A stretch of DNA of 48,044 bases, from contig PQCP01000107.1 in the NCBI GenBank assembly GCA_003062205.1, forward strand, positions 1 through 48,044, read 5' to 3'. This stretch comes from Candidatus Sedimenticola endophacoides. GTDB lineage: Bacteria; Pseudomonadota; Gammaproteobacteria; Chromatiales; Chromatiaceae. The notes under the pieces are model-generated. The model ran no database searches and was not told the origin of the DNA. It worked only from the letters and a program-made list of their open reading frames with translations. Position 1 is the stretch's first letter; every line of letters starts with the position of its first letter. This document shows, piece after piece, positions 30,206 through 40,530 of the stretch. The position numbers were made by a program, and so were the translations under genes.

Positions 30206-31261
30206 ATGGATGCACTGATTGGGTTCTGGGAATGGCTTGGTGAGAATTTCCTGCTCGCGCAAATTCTGATCAAGATCGTCGCAATCGTGGCGCCGCTGAT
30301 GCTCTGCGTCGCCTACTTCACCTATGCCGAGCGCAAGATCATCGGCTATATGCAGGTGCGCATCGGTCCCAACCGGGTTGGGCCGAAGGGCTGGCTACAG
30401 CCGATCGCCGACGCGGTGAAGCTGATGTTCAAGGAGATCGTGATCCCCTCGAAGGCCAACAAGGCGCTGTTTCTGATCGCGCCGATGCTGACCCTGGGGC
30501 CGGCGCTGGCGGCCTGGGCGGTGTTTCCCTTTCAGGAGGGGATGGTGCTGGCGGACATCAACGCCGGGCTGCTCTACATCCTGGCCATGACCTCGGTCGG
30601 AGTGTACGGGGTGATCATCGCCGGTTGGGCATCCAACTCCAAGTATGCGTTTCTCGGCGGACTGCGCTCGGCGGCGCAGATCGTCTCCTACGAGATCGCC
30701 ATGGGCTTCGCCCTGGTCGGCGTGCTGGTCGCCGCCGGCAGTCTGAACCTGGGCGAGATCGTCAGGGCCCAGCAGGGCGAGGGCGGCCTGTTCAACTGGT
30801 TCTGGCTGCCGCTGCTGCCGCTGTTCGTGATCTATTTCGTCTCCGGCGTGGCCGAGACCAACCGCGCCCCGTTTGATGTGGCCGAAGGTGAGTCCGAGAT
30901 CGTGGCCGGCTTCCATGTCGACTACTCCGGCATGCCCTTCGCCGTCTTCTTCCTCGGCGAATACGCCAACATGATCCTGGTTTCGGCCCTCACCGCGCTG
31001 CTGTTCATGGGCGGCTGGCTGTCGCCGCTGCCCGCCAGCTGGGTGGAGGGTGTGCCGCTGCTCGGCGATGGGATGCACTGGATGTTCGCCAAGACGGCCC
31101 TGTTCGGCTTCTTTTTCCTTTGGCTGCGGGCGACCTTTCCCCGCTACCGCTACGACCAGATCATGCGCCTGGGGTGGAAGGTGTTCATTCCAATTACCAT
31201 CGTTTGGATTCTGGTCGTCGGGCTGGCTGTGGTCTATCAGCTGCCCTGGTGGTTCGATTGA
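30206..31261 (+). CDS. nuoH: NADH:quinone oxidoreductase subunit H
   Basis: Eight-helix membrane subunit linking the hydrophilic arm to the proton pumps and lining the quinone channel. 351 residues. Family signatures: [55 protein letters not shown] and [20 protein letters not shown], which carries the conserved acidic residues of the proton path. The C-terminal [20 protein letters not shown] is typical. It starts four bases after nuoG. Confidence 0.97.
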   Translation: MDALIGFWEWLGENFLLAQILIKIVAIVAPLMLCVAYFTYAERKIIGYMQVRIGPNRVGPKGWLQPIADAVKLMFKEIVIPSKANKALFLIAPMLTLGPALAAWAVFPFQEGMVLADINAGLLYILAMTSVGVYGVIIAGWASNSKYAFLGGLRSAAQIVSYEIAMGFALVGVLVAAGSLNLGEIVRAQQGEGGLFNWFWLPLLPLFVIYFVSGVAETNRAPFDVAEGESEIVAGFHVDYSGMPFAVFFLGEYANMILVSALTALLFMGGWLSPLPASWVEGVPLLGDGMHWMFAKTALFGFFFLWLRATFPRYRYDQIMRLGWKVFIPITIVWILVVGLAVVYQLPWWFD

Positions 31262-31274
31262 GGCGGGGTGACAG

Positions 31275-31763
31275 ATGAAGGTGATAACTGATTACATAAA
31301 GAGTCTGTTCCTGCTGGAACTGATGAAGGGCATGAGCGTTACCGGGCGCTACCTGTTCAAGAAAAAATTCACGGTCCAGTATCCGGAGGAGCGGGCCCCG
31401 ATGTCGCCGCGCTTTCGCGGCCTGCACGCCCAGCGCCGTTACGAAAACGGCGAGGAGCGCTGCATCGCCTGCAAGTTGTGCGAGGCGACCTGTCCGGCGC
31501 TGGCCATCACCATCGAGGCGGAACCCCGCGAGGATGGCTCGCGGCGTACCACGCGTTACGATATCGACCTGTTCAAGTGCATCTTCTGCGGCTATTGCCA
31601 GGAGTCCTGTCCGGTGGATGCGATTGTCGAGACGCGGGTCTACGAGTATCACTTCGAGGACCGCGAAAGCGCCGTGATGACCAAGGCGAAACTGCTCGCC
31701 GTGGGAGAAAAACACGAGGCCCAGATAGCGGCCGATATCCAGGCCCAGGCCCGGTATCGCTGA
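31275..31763 (+). CDS. nuoI: NADH:quinone oxidoreductase subunit I
   Basis: 23-kDa ferredoxin-type subunit with two [4Fe-4S] clusters, N6a and N6b, that pass electrons to NuoB. 162 residues. The ligands are Cys63-66-69-73 ([12 protein letters not shown]) and Cys102-105-108-112 ([12 protein letters not shown]), both complete. The amphipathic N-terminal helix anchors it to the membrane arm. It is 13 bases after nuoH; nuoJ starts 31 bases later. Confidence 0.97.
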   Translation: MKVITDYIKSLFLLELMKGMSVTGRYLFKKKFTVQYPEERAPMSPRFRGLHAQRRYENGEERCIACKLCEATCPALAITIEAEPREDGSRRTTRYDIDLFKCIFCGYCQESCPVDAIVETRVYEYHFEDRESAVMTKAKLLAVGEKHEAQIAADIQAQARYR

Positions 31764-31794
31764 TCATGACCCGTAATTTGAATTGGATGATGCA

Positions 31795-32403
31795 ATGACA
31801 TTCGAACTGATTGTCTTTTACCTCTTCTCCGCCATCCTGGTGGCTTCCGCCACGATGGTGATCACGCGCCGCAACCCGGTCCACTCGGCCCTGTTTCTGG
31901 TGCTCGCCTTCTTCTCCTGCGCTGCCATCTGGATGCTGGCGGAGGCGGAGTTCCTCGCCATCGTGCTGGTGCTGGTCTATGTGGGGGCGGTGATGGTGCT
32001 GTTTTTGTTCGTGGTGATGATGCTGGATATCGATGTCGCCACCATGAAGGCGGGATTCATCCGCTACCTTCCGGTTGGCCTGCTGGTCACCCTGGCGATG
32101 TTGATCGAGATCTTCCTGGTGGTGGGTGCCGATAACTTCGGCCTGGATAAATTCCCCAGCCCGGCGCCGGCAGCGGCGGACTACAACAACACTGAGTCGT
32201 TGGGTAATGTCCTCTACACCGCCTATATGTACCAGTTCGAACTGGCCGCGGTGATCCTGCTGGTGGCGATTATCGCCGCGATCGGCCTGACCCTGCGCAA
32301 GCGTTCCGGTACGGAGGTACGGCAGCAGGATCCATCCCGGCAGGTGAAGGTTAAAAAAGGTCCGGATCGCGTTCGGCTCGTGAAGATGGAGGCGCAAGAC
32401 TGA
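31795..32403 (+). CDS. nuoJ: NADH:quinone oxidoreductase subunit J
   Basis: Membrane subunit (ND6-like) with five helices that couples quinone chemistry to pumping. 202 residues. The conserved third-helix region [20 protein letters not shown], including its characteristic helix-bulge region, is present, as is the [20 protein letters not shown] segment. ATG at 31795 ([12 protein letters not shown]) is taken; an in-frame ATG at 31783 would add four residues. The basic C-terminal tail is cytoplasmic. nuoK starts one base after its stop. Confidence 0.95.
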   Translation: MTFELIVFYLFSAILVASATMVITRRNPVHSALFLVLAFFSCAAIWMLAEAEFLAIVLVLVYVGAVMVLFLFVVMMLDIDVATMKAGFIRYLPVGLLVTLAMLIEIFLVVGADNFGLDKFPSPAPAAADYNNTESLGNVLYTAYMYQFELAAVILLVAIIAAIGLTLRKRSGTEVRQQDPSRQVKVKKGPDRVRLVKMEAQD

Positions 32404-32404
32404 C

Positions 32405-32710
32405 ATGATCGCACTCTCTGATTATCTGATCCTCGGGGCGATACTGTTTTCGCTCAGCATCGCCGGGATCTTTCTCAACCGCAAGAACGTGATCATCCTG
32501 CTGATGTGCATCGAGCTGATGCTGTTGGCGGTTAACATCAACTTTGTCGCTTTCTCCCACTTCCTGGGGGATAGCGCGGGCCAGGTGTTCGTGTTCTTCA
32601 TCCTCACCGTGGCGGCGGCGGAGGCGGCCATCGGTCTGGCCATCCTCGTTGTCCTGTTCCGTAACCGTCGCTCCATCAATGTGGACGATCTGGACGCACT
32701 CAAGGGGTAA
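32405..32710 (+). CDS. nuoK: NADH:quinone oxidoreductase subunit K
   Basis: Three-helix ND4L-type membrane subunit of 101 residues. The membrane-buried glutamates of the proton path are seen in [20 protein letters not shown] and [14 protein letters not shown]. It shows the normal length and RN-basic loop of the family. It lies between nuoJ and nuoL with one- and two-base gaps, so it is certainly part of the operon. Confidence 0.96.
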   Translation: MIALSDYLILGAILFSLSIAGIFLNRKNVIILLMCIELMLLAVNINFVAFSHFLGDSAGQVFVFFILTVAAAEAAIGLAILVVLFRNRRSINVDDLDALKG

Positions 32711-32712
32711 GC

Positions 32713-34698
<1,986 letters not shown>

Positions 34699-34719
34699 AA
34701 GGTAGGAAGGACGCTTCGC

Positions 34720-36234
34720 ATGTTTGCAGACTGGCCCATTCTTAGCCTGACCATCTGGCTGCCGATCATCGGCGGATTCCTTGTCCTCGCCAGCGGAGAC
34801 AAGGCCGCTGGCGCAACGCGCTGGACGGCTCTGGCGATAGCGGTTCTTACCTTCATCGTGAGCCTGCCGCTCTATTCGAGCTTCGATCCCTCGACGGCGC
34901 AGATGCAGTTTGTCGAGCGGCTGCCCTGGATCCCGCTGTTCCACATCGAGTACTACCTCGGGGTGGACGGCATCTCCATGCCGCTGATCATCCTGACCAC
35001 CTTTATCACGGTGTTTGTGATCATCGCCGGATGGGAGGTGATCCAGTACAAGCCCTCCCACTACATGGCGGCGTTTCTGATCATGGAGGGGGTGATGGTC
35101 GGCGTCTTCAGCGCCCTCGATGCCATGCTCTTCTACGTCTTCTGGGAGGCGATGCTGATCCCGATGTTCCTGATCATCGGTGTATGGGGCGGACCGAACC
35201 GGGTCTACGCCACCATCAAATTCTTCCTCTACACCTTCTTCGGCTCGGTGTTCATGCTGGTCGCGCTGATCTATATGTACTTCCAGTCCGGTTCGTTCGA
35301 TATCCTCGGCTTCCACGGCCTGAAGCTGGGGTTGAGCGAGCAGATCCTGATCTTTATCGCCTTTCTCATGGCCTTCGCGGTCAAGGTGCCGATGTGGCCG
35401 GTCCATACCTGGCTGCCCGATGCGCATGTCGAGGCGCCCACCGGCGGCTCGGTGATCCTGGCGGCCATCATGCTCAAGATCGGCGGCTACGGTTTTCTGC
35501 GCTTCAGCCTGCCCATTACGCCGGATGCCAGCAGCAGCCTCGACTGGCTGATCATCACCATGTCCCTGGTCGCCGTGGTCTATATCGGATTCGTGGCGCT
35601 TGTGCAGCAGGATATGAAGAAGCTGATCGCCTACTCCTCGATTGCGCACATGGGCTTCGTGACCCTGGGCTTTTTCATCGCTTTCATGATCCTGGCCAAC
35701 CCGGACGCTACCAGCGGTGCCGTGCTCGGCATCGAGGGCGGCATGGTGCAGATGGTCTCCCACGGCTTCATCTCCGCCGCCATGTTCCTCTGTGTTGGGG
35801 TGCTCTATGACCGGCTGCATAGTCGTGAGATATCCGACTACGGCGGCGTGATCCACACCATGCCGATCTTCGGCGGCTTCATGGTGTTCTTCGCCATGGC
35901 CAATGCCGGACTGCCCGGCACTTCCGGATTCGTTGGCGAGTTCATGGTGATTCTGGCCAGCTTCCGGGCCGATTTCTGGTTCGCGGTACTCGCCGCCACC
36001 ACCCTGATCATCGGCGCTGCCTATACCCTGTGGATGGTCAAGCGCGTGGTCTTCGGCAAGGTCGGAAATGAGGGCGTCGCCGCCCTGCAGGATATAAACA
36101 ACCGCGAGTTCCTGGTGCTCGGTTCCCTGGCCCTGGCGGTGCTGATCCTCGGCGTGTGGCCCGCCCCGCTGGTTGAGGTGATGGATGTCTCCATCGAGCA
36201 TCTTCTCAAACATATTGCCGTCTCCAAGCTATAA
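34720..36234 (+). CDS. nuoM: NADH:quinone oxidoreductase subunit M
   Basis: Second antiporter-like pump (ND4-like), 504 residues and about 14 helices. Motifs: YYLGVDGISMPLIILTTFIT, FYVFWEAMLIPMFLIIGVWG with the pump Glu, the Lys in AFAVKVPMWPVHTWLPDAHV, EAPTGGSVILAAIMLKIGGY and YSSIAHMGFVTLG. All charged residues expected in the central hydrophilic axis are visible. ATG at 34720 follows the Gly-rich GGTAGGAAGG sequence. nuoN follows after 29 bases. Confidence 0.97.
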   Translation: MFADWPILSLTIWLPIIGGFLVLASGDKAAGATRWTALAIAVLTFIVSLPLYSSFDPSTAQMQFVERLPWIPLFHIEYYLGVDGISMPLIILTTFITVFVIIAGWEVIQYKPSHYMAAFLIMEGVMVGVFSALDAMLFYVFWEAMLIPMFLIIGVWGGPNRVYATIKFFLYTFFGSVFMLVALIYMYFQSGSFDILGFHGLKLGLSEQILIFIAFLMAFAVKVPMWPVHTWLPDAHVEAPTGGSVILAAIMLKIGGYGFLRFSLPITPDASSSLDWLIITMSLVAVVYIGFVALVQQDMKKLIAYSSIAHMGFVTLGFFIAFMILANPDATSGAVLGIEGGMVQMVSHGFISAAMFLCVGVLYDRLHSREISDYGGVIHTMPIFGGFMVFFAMANAGLPGTSGFVGEFMVILASFRADFWFAVLAATTLIIGAAYTLWMVKRVVFGKVGNEGVAALQDINNREFLVLGSLALAVLILGVWPAPLVEVMDVSIEHLLKHIAVSKL

Positions 36235-36263
36235 ATCGGCCCCAACGGAATTGGTGATTTTTG

Positions 36264-37700
36264 ATGCAATTTGAAATGTCCAGTCTGATGCCGGTACTAC
36301 CGGAGATCTTTATCCTGAGCGCGGCCTGTGTGGTGCTGGTCGTCGATCTGTTCCTTAAAGAGGAGCGGCGGGTGGTCAGCTACGGCATGGCCCAGATCAG
36401 CCTGCTTCTGGCGGTCCTGGTGACCCTGTTTACCGCCACAGGAGAGCGGCAGATCCTGTTCGACGGCAGTGTGGTGCGCGACGCTATGAGCGACGTGCTG
36501 AAGATAGCGGTCTATCTGATCAGCGCCGGTGCGTTCCTCTACGCCAAGGACTATCTGCGCGACCGCGATATCTTCAAGGGCGAGTTCTACGTGCTGGGCC
36601 TGTTCGCGGTACTCGGCATGATGGTGATGATCTCCGCCAACAGCTTCCTAACCATCTATCTGGGGCTGGAACTGCTGGCGCTCTCGCTCTATGCCCTGGT
36701 CGCCTTCAACCGCGACTCCGTGCAAGGCTCCGAGGCGGCGATGAAATATTTCGTGCTCGGCGCGCTCGCTTCCGGCATGCTGCTCTACGGCATCTCCATG
36801 GTCTACGGGGCCACCGGCTCCATCGAGTTCGGCGCGGTCTCCCAGGCCCTGGCCAACTCCGGTGTGGACAAGCGCGTGCTCGTGTTCGGTCTGGTGTTCG
36901 TGGTCATCGGCATGGCCTTCAAGTTCGGCGCCGTGCCCTTCCATATGTGGGTGCCCGATGTCTACCACGGCGCACCGACGGCGGTCACCCTGTTTATCGG
37001 CTCGACCCCCAAGATCGCCGCCTTCGCCCTTGCCATGCGCATGCTGGTGGATGGCCTTGGGGTGCTGCACGCCGACTGGCAGGGGATGCTGGTAATCCTC
37101 GCCGTGCTCTCCATGGGCGTGGGCAATCTGGTCGCCATCGCCCAGGCCAACATCAAGCGCATGCTCGCCTACTCCACCATCTCCCATGTCGGCTTCATCC
37201 TGCTGGGTATCCTCGCGGGAACCGGCAAGGGTTACACCGCCGCCATGTTCTACAGCATCGTCTACGCGGCCATGGCGCTTGGCGGATTCGGTATCGTGAT
37301 GCTGCTCAGCCGCAAGGGCTTCGAGGCCGAGCGGCTGGATGACTACAAGGGCCTGAATGAGCGCAGCCCCTGGTTCGCCGGCATGATGTTGTTGCTGATG
37401 TTCTCCATGGCCGGGGTGCCGCCCACCGTCGGGTTCTTTGCCAAGATGTTCGTGCTCGAAGCGGTGGTCAGCGTGGATATGACCTGGCTGGCCCTGGTCG
37501 GCGTCTTCTTCTCCATCATCGGCGCCTTCTACTACCTGCGCATCGTCAAGCTGATGTATTTCGACAAGCCCGTGGATGAGACCCCGCTCAGCGCCGGACT
37601 CGACACCCAGGTGGTGCTCTCGGTGAATGGGCTGGCGATGCTGGTACTGGGGCTGTTTCCGGCCGGACTGCTGTCGATCTGCGCGGCGGCCGTCGGCTGA
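36264..37700 (+). CDS. nuoN: NADH:quinone oxidoreductase subunit N
   Basis: Third antiporter-like pump (ND2-like), 478 residues and about 14 helices. [20 protein letters not shown], the Lys in [40 protein letters not shown] and [13 protein letters not shown] identify it. ATG at 36264 is used; a TTG immediately before it is possible. It is the last gene of the operon; the 440 bases to tRNA-fMet include no classic terminator right after the stop. Confidence 0.96.
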   Translation: MQFEMSSLMPVLPEIFILSAACVVLVVDLFLKEERRVVSYGMAQISLLLAVLVTLFTATGERQILFDGSVVRDAMSDVLKIAVYLISAGAFLYAKDYLRDRDIFKGEFYVLGLFAVLGMMVMISANSFLTIYLGLELLALSLYALVAFNRDSVQGSEAAMKYFVLGALASGMLLYGISMVYGATGSIEFGAVSQALANSGVDKRVLVFGLVFVVIGMAFKFGAVPFHMWVPDVYHGAPTAVTLFIGSTPKIAAFALAMRMLVDGLGVLHADWQGMLVILAVLSMGVGNLVAIAQANIKRMLAYSTISHVGFILLGILAGTGKGYTAAMFYSIVYAAMALGGFGIVMLLSRKGFEAERLDDYKGLNERSPWFAGMMLLLMFSMAGVPPTVGFFAKMFVLEAVVSVDMTWLALVGVFFSIIGAFYYLRIVKLMYFDKPVDETPLSAGLDTQVVLSVNGLAMLVLGLFPAGLLSICAAAVG

Positions 37701-38097
37701 CCACCCGGGCTCCCCACCGTGCGGTGAGGGCCGCAGGTCGGTGCGCTTCCGTATTCAGGTGGAAGGTTGCACGAATCCAGCGCGCGCGCCGCATGTCCCT
37801 TCAGTCGAACACCACGGTCACCGGCTCGACGACGGATCCCGCGCGCGCGCTGCATATCCCGTTTAATCGAGCGGCGCCGCTCCGAGGGGCCGCTGACCGC
37901 GCATCTTTTTTACTCCAGAAATTGAACCTGGATTCGTGGGTTTGTGACGTCGTATAGCACAAGCTCTTGATTCCCAGGTGGTTTAAAAAATGCCTGCTTA
38001 ACCGAAGGGTGAAGCTAGGTTTTTTTGACTCCACAGGGAAACCAATGTCTTACACTCAGCATCCACCATGAACCTGCGGTCCAGGTTGAAATCAGAC
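37701..38097. other. Spacer between nuoN and tRNA-fMet, with direct repeats
   Basis: No gene is supported. Two imperfect direct repeats of 37 and 38 bases lie at 37772-37808 and 37833-37870, each with an alternating GC run (GCGCGCGCG), a GCATRTCCC motif and a closing TCGA. A perfect palindrome GAGCGGCGCCGCTC (37869-37882) precedes a GC-rich stem candidate and a T6 run near 37907, which may end the nuo transcript weakly. The remainder toward 38097 is more AT-rich. Confidence 0.5.
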
Positions 38098-38126
38098 TTG
38101 CATTAGCGTGTTTCACTGTGTATTAT
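38098..38126 (+). promoter_or_regulatory. Promoter of tRNA-fMet with GC-rich discriminator
   Basis: TTGCAT (38098-38103), a 17-base spacer and TATTAT (38121-38126), followed at once by GCGCGCC. A GC-rich discriminator next to the -10 is characteristic of stringently controlled stable-RNA promoters. Confidence 0.7.
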
Positions 38127-38140
38127 GCGCGCCAACCAGA

Positions 38141-38217
<77 letters not shown>

Positions 38218-38228
38218 ATTTATCGAGA

Positions 38229-38249
38229 GGCCGCCCAGTGCGGTCTTTT
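38229..38249 (+). terminator. Weak intrinsic terminator after tRNA-fMet
   Basis: GGCCGC and GCGGTC make a six-pair stem with one G-U pair and a five-base loop, followed by TTTTG and a second T4 tract. Short, so read-through into the rimP leader is plausible. Confidence 0.5.
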
Positions 38250-38318
38250 GTGTTTTCAGTGGCCGCTTTTCGCAGTTTTTGCCCGGCTTTTCGGGGCTGC
38301 GTGGATCGGGCCACAAGC

Positions 38319-38347
38319 TTGCCTTTGGCGTGGAAAATCAGTAGAAT
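38319..38347 (+). promoter_or_regulatory. Promoter candidate for rimP-nusA-infB
   Basis: TTGCCT (38319-38324), a 17-base spacer and TAGAAT (38342-38347). It lies between tRNA-fMet and the two leader terminators, about 185 bases before rimP, which fits an attenuated leader. Confidence 0.55.
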
Positions 38348-38414
38348 GCGGGCCAGTCAATTAAGGGCACCCACAGCGGTAACGCGCAGGCGGCATGGTT
38401 GTGGAGTTGGTAAG

Positions 38415-38436
38415 AACCCCGTTATCGGGGTTTTTT
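38415..38436 (+). terminator. Leader terminator 1 upstream of rimP
   Basis: AACCCCG-TTAT-CGGGGTT is a perfect seven-pair stem with a four-base loop followed by TTTT. It is an intrinsic terminator inside the untranslated leader, about 95 bases before rimP. Confidence 0.85.
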
Positions 38437-38493
38437 ATTGGGCCGGTGTTTTGTCTTGCCGGGATGCCTGCCACGGTGTGCGTGGAGTGGATG

Positions 38494-38515
38494 ATGGGCC
38501 ATTGGCCCATTTTTT
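38494..38515 (+). terminator. Leader terminator 2 upstream of rimP
   Basis: ATGGGCC-ATT-GGCCCAT is a perfect seven-pair stem with a three-base loop and runs into T6. It ends only 15 bases before the rimP ATG, where it could also limit ribosome access. With terminator 1 it forms a tandem pair. Confidence 0.82.
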
Positions 38516-38530
38516 GTTTATGGATTGGGT

Positions 38531-38989
38531 ATGAGCAGAGCCCCGGACAGCCTCACTGAACTTGTTAGAAATGTTGTTGAACCAATGGGTTATGAGCTTG
38601 TTGGGGTCGAGTATTTGAGCGGTGGTCCGGTCGGGAGCACCCTGCGTGTCTTTATCGATGCCGAGGGTGGTGTGATGCTGGATGACTGCGCCAGGGTGAG
38701 CCATCAGGTCAGCGGCGTACTCGATGTGGAGGATCCGATCCGCGAGAACTACACCCTGGAGGTCTCTTCCCCCGGCCTGAATCGCCCGCTGTTCACCCTG
38801 AAGCAGTTTGAGCGCTTTGTCGGCCAGCGGGTGAAGATAACCCTGCACCAGAAGCTCTCGGGGCGCAGGCGTTTCGTGGGCCTTCTGTTGGGCGTTCAGG
38901 GGCGGGATGTATTGCTTGAAGTGGATGGAGAAGCGTATACGCTTCCTGTCGATTTGATCGAGAAAGCGCGGCTGGTGCCGGAAATTTGA
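38531..38989 (+). CDS. rimP: Ribosome maturation factor RimP
   Basis: 30S-assembly factor needed for central steps of small-subunit maturation. 152 residues with the two-domain pattern: the N-terminal alpha/beta domain (YELVGVEYLSGGPVGSTLRV, then IDAEGGVMLDDCARVSHQVS and the YTLEVSSPGLNRPLF signature) and the C-terminal Sm-like barrel with a KITLHQKLSGRRRFVG strand. ATG at 38531 gives MSRAPDSLTEL; no strong ribosome site is visible and the second leader terminator lies 15 bases away. First gene of the rimP-pnp block; nusA follows after 15 bases. Confidence 0.95.
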   Translation: MSRAPDSLTELVRNVVEPMGYELVGVEYLSGGPVGSTLRVFIDAEGGVMLDDCARVSHQVSGVLDVEDPIRENYTLEVSSPGLNRPLFTLKQFERFVGQRVKITLHQKLSGRRRFVGLLLGVQGRDVLLEVDGEAYTLPVDLIEKARLVPEI

Positions 38990-39004
38990 GTGGGTAATAG
39001 GCTG

Positions 39005-40507
39005 ATGAACAAAGAGATTCTGTTGGTCGTTGACGTTGTTTCAAACGAAAAGGACGTAGAGAAGGATATCATTTTTGAGGCGATCGAGGCGGCACTGGCC
39101 TCTGCCACGCGAAAAAAGCACGGTGGTGAAATCGATGTGCGTGTGGCCATCGACCGGAGTACCGGTGATTACCTCAGCTACCGCCGCTGGAGGGTGCTGG
39201 CGGAGCCCGACGAGGAGCTGGGCCTGGACCCCGGCTGCGAGATTTTGCTAGAGGAGGCGCGCCAGCGCGATCCCGACATTCAGGTGGATGAGTATATCGA
39301 GGAGGCGATGGAGTCGATCGAGTTCGGCCGCATCGCCGCCCAGACCGCCAAGCAGGTGATCGTGCAGAAGGTGCGCGAGGCGGAGCGGGCCAAGGTGGTC
39401 GAGGCCTACCAGGACCGCAGGGGTGAGCTGATCACCGGTGTGGTCAAGCGCGTGGAACGCGGCAATGTGATGCTTGATCTCGGCGGTAACGCGGAGGCGG
39501 TGATCCTGCGCGAGGAGATGATCCCCCGGGAGGCGGTACGCACCGGCGACCGGGTGCGCGGCTATCTCTACGATGTGCGCCCCGAGCCGCGTGGTCCGCA
39601 GTTGTTCGTCAGCCGCACCCGCCCGGAGCTGTTGGTTGAACTGTTCAAGCTGGAGGTGCCGGAGGTGGGCGAGGGGTTGATCGAGATTGTCGGTGCCGCC
39701 CGTGACGCAGGGCTGCGCGCCAAGATCGCCGTCAAGACCAACGACCAGCGTATCGACCCGGTGGGCGCCTGCGTCGGCATGCGCGGCTCGCGGGTTCAGG
39801 CGGTCTCCAACGAGCTCAACGGCGAGCGGGTGGACATCATCCTGTGGAACGACAATCCGGCCCAGTTCGTGATCAACGCCATGTCGCCCGCCGATGTGGT
39901 CTCGATCGTGGTCGACGAGGACTCGGAGGCGATGACGGTGGCGGTGAGCGAGGAGAATCTCTCCCAGGCGATTGGCCGCGGTGGCCAGAATGTCCGTCTG
40001 GCCAGTGAGCTGACCGGATGGGTGCTGAACGTGATGAGCGAGGAGGACGCCGCCGCCCAGAGCGAGGCCGAGGCGCGGGAGGTGATCGAACGTTTCATGG
40101 ATCAGCTCGATGTGGATGAAGAGGTGGCGATGATCCTGGTGCAGGAGGGGTTTACCAGCCTGGACGAGGTTGCCTATGTGCCGATTGCCGAGATGCTGGA
40201 GATCGAGGAGTTCGATCAGGATATCGTGGAGGCGCTGCGCGAGCGGGCCAAGGAGGTGCTGCTGACTCAGGCGATCGCCAAGGAGGAGGTGTACAGCGAT
40301 GTCGAGCCGGCCGAGGATCTGCTGGGCATGGAGGGCATGGATCGTGCCACGGCCTACCAGTTGGCCGGCATAGGTGTCGCCACCATGGAGGATCTGGCCG
40401 AGCAGTCTGTGGATGAGTTGATGGAAATCGAGGGGATGGATGAGGAGCGTGCGGCGCGCCTCATCATGACTGCGCGTGCCCCCTGGTTTGCCGATGAGCA
40501 GCAGTAG
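39005..40507 (+). CDS. nusA: Transcription termination/antitermination factor NusA
   Basis: RNA polymerase-binding factor that modulates pausing, intrinsic termination and antitermination. 500 residues. It has the N-terminal RNAP-binding domain (1-125), an S1 domain (about 135-200), two KH domains ([20 protein letters not shown] and [17 protein letters not shown]), and two C-terminal acidic repeats (about 365-500) as in gammaproteobacterial NusA. ATG at 39005 is the conserved [16 protein letters not shown] start; an upstream GTG at 38990 is in frame. E. coli NusA controls its own operon through leader termination, which fits the tandem terminators before rimP. Confidence 0.97.
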   Translation: MNKEILLVVDVVSNEKDVEKDIIFEAIEAALASATRKKHGGEIDVRVAIDRSTGDYLSYRRWRVLAEPDEELGLDPGCEILLEEARQRDPDIQVDEYIEEAMESIEFGRIAAQTAKQVIVQKVREAERAKVVEAYQDRRGELITGVVKRVERGNVMLDLGGNAEAVILREEMIPREAVRTGDRVRGYLYDVRPEPRGPQLFVSRTRPELLVELFKLEVPEVGEGLIEIVGAARDAGLRAKIAVKTNDQRIDPVGACVGMRGSRVQAVSNELNGERVDIILWNDNPAQFVINAMSPADVVSIVVDEDSEAMTVAVSEENLSQAIGRGGQNVRLASELTGWVLNVMSEEDAAAQSEAEAREVIERFMDQLDVDEEVAMILVQEGFTSLDEVAYVPIAEMLEIEEFDQDIVEALRERAKEVLLTQAIAKEEVYSDVEPAEDLLGMEGMDRATAYQLAGIGVATMEDLAEQSVDELMEIEGMDEERAARLIMTARAPWFADEQQ

Positions 40508-40530
40508 CGCGGGCGCGGAGGTAATTAGCC

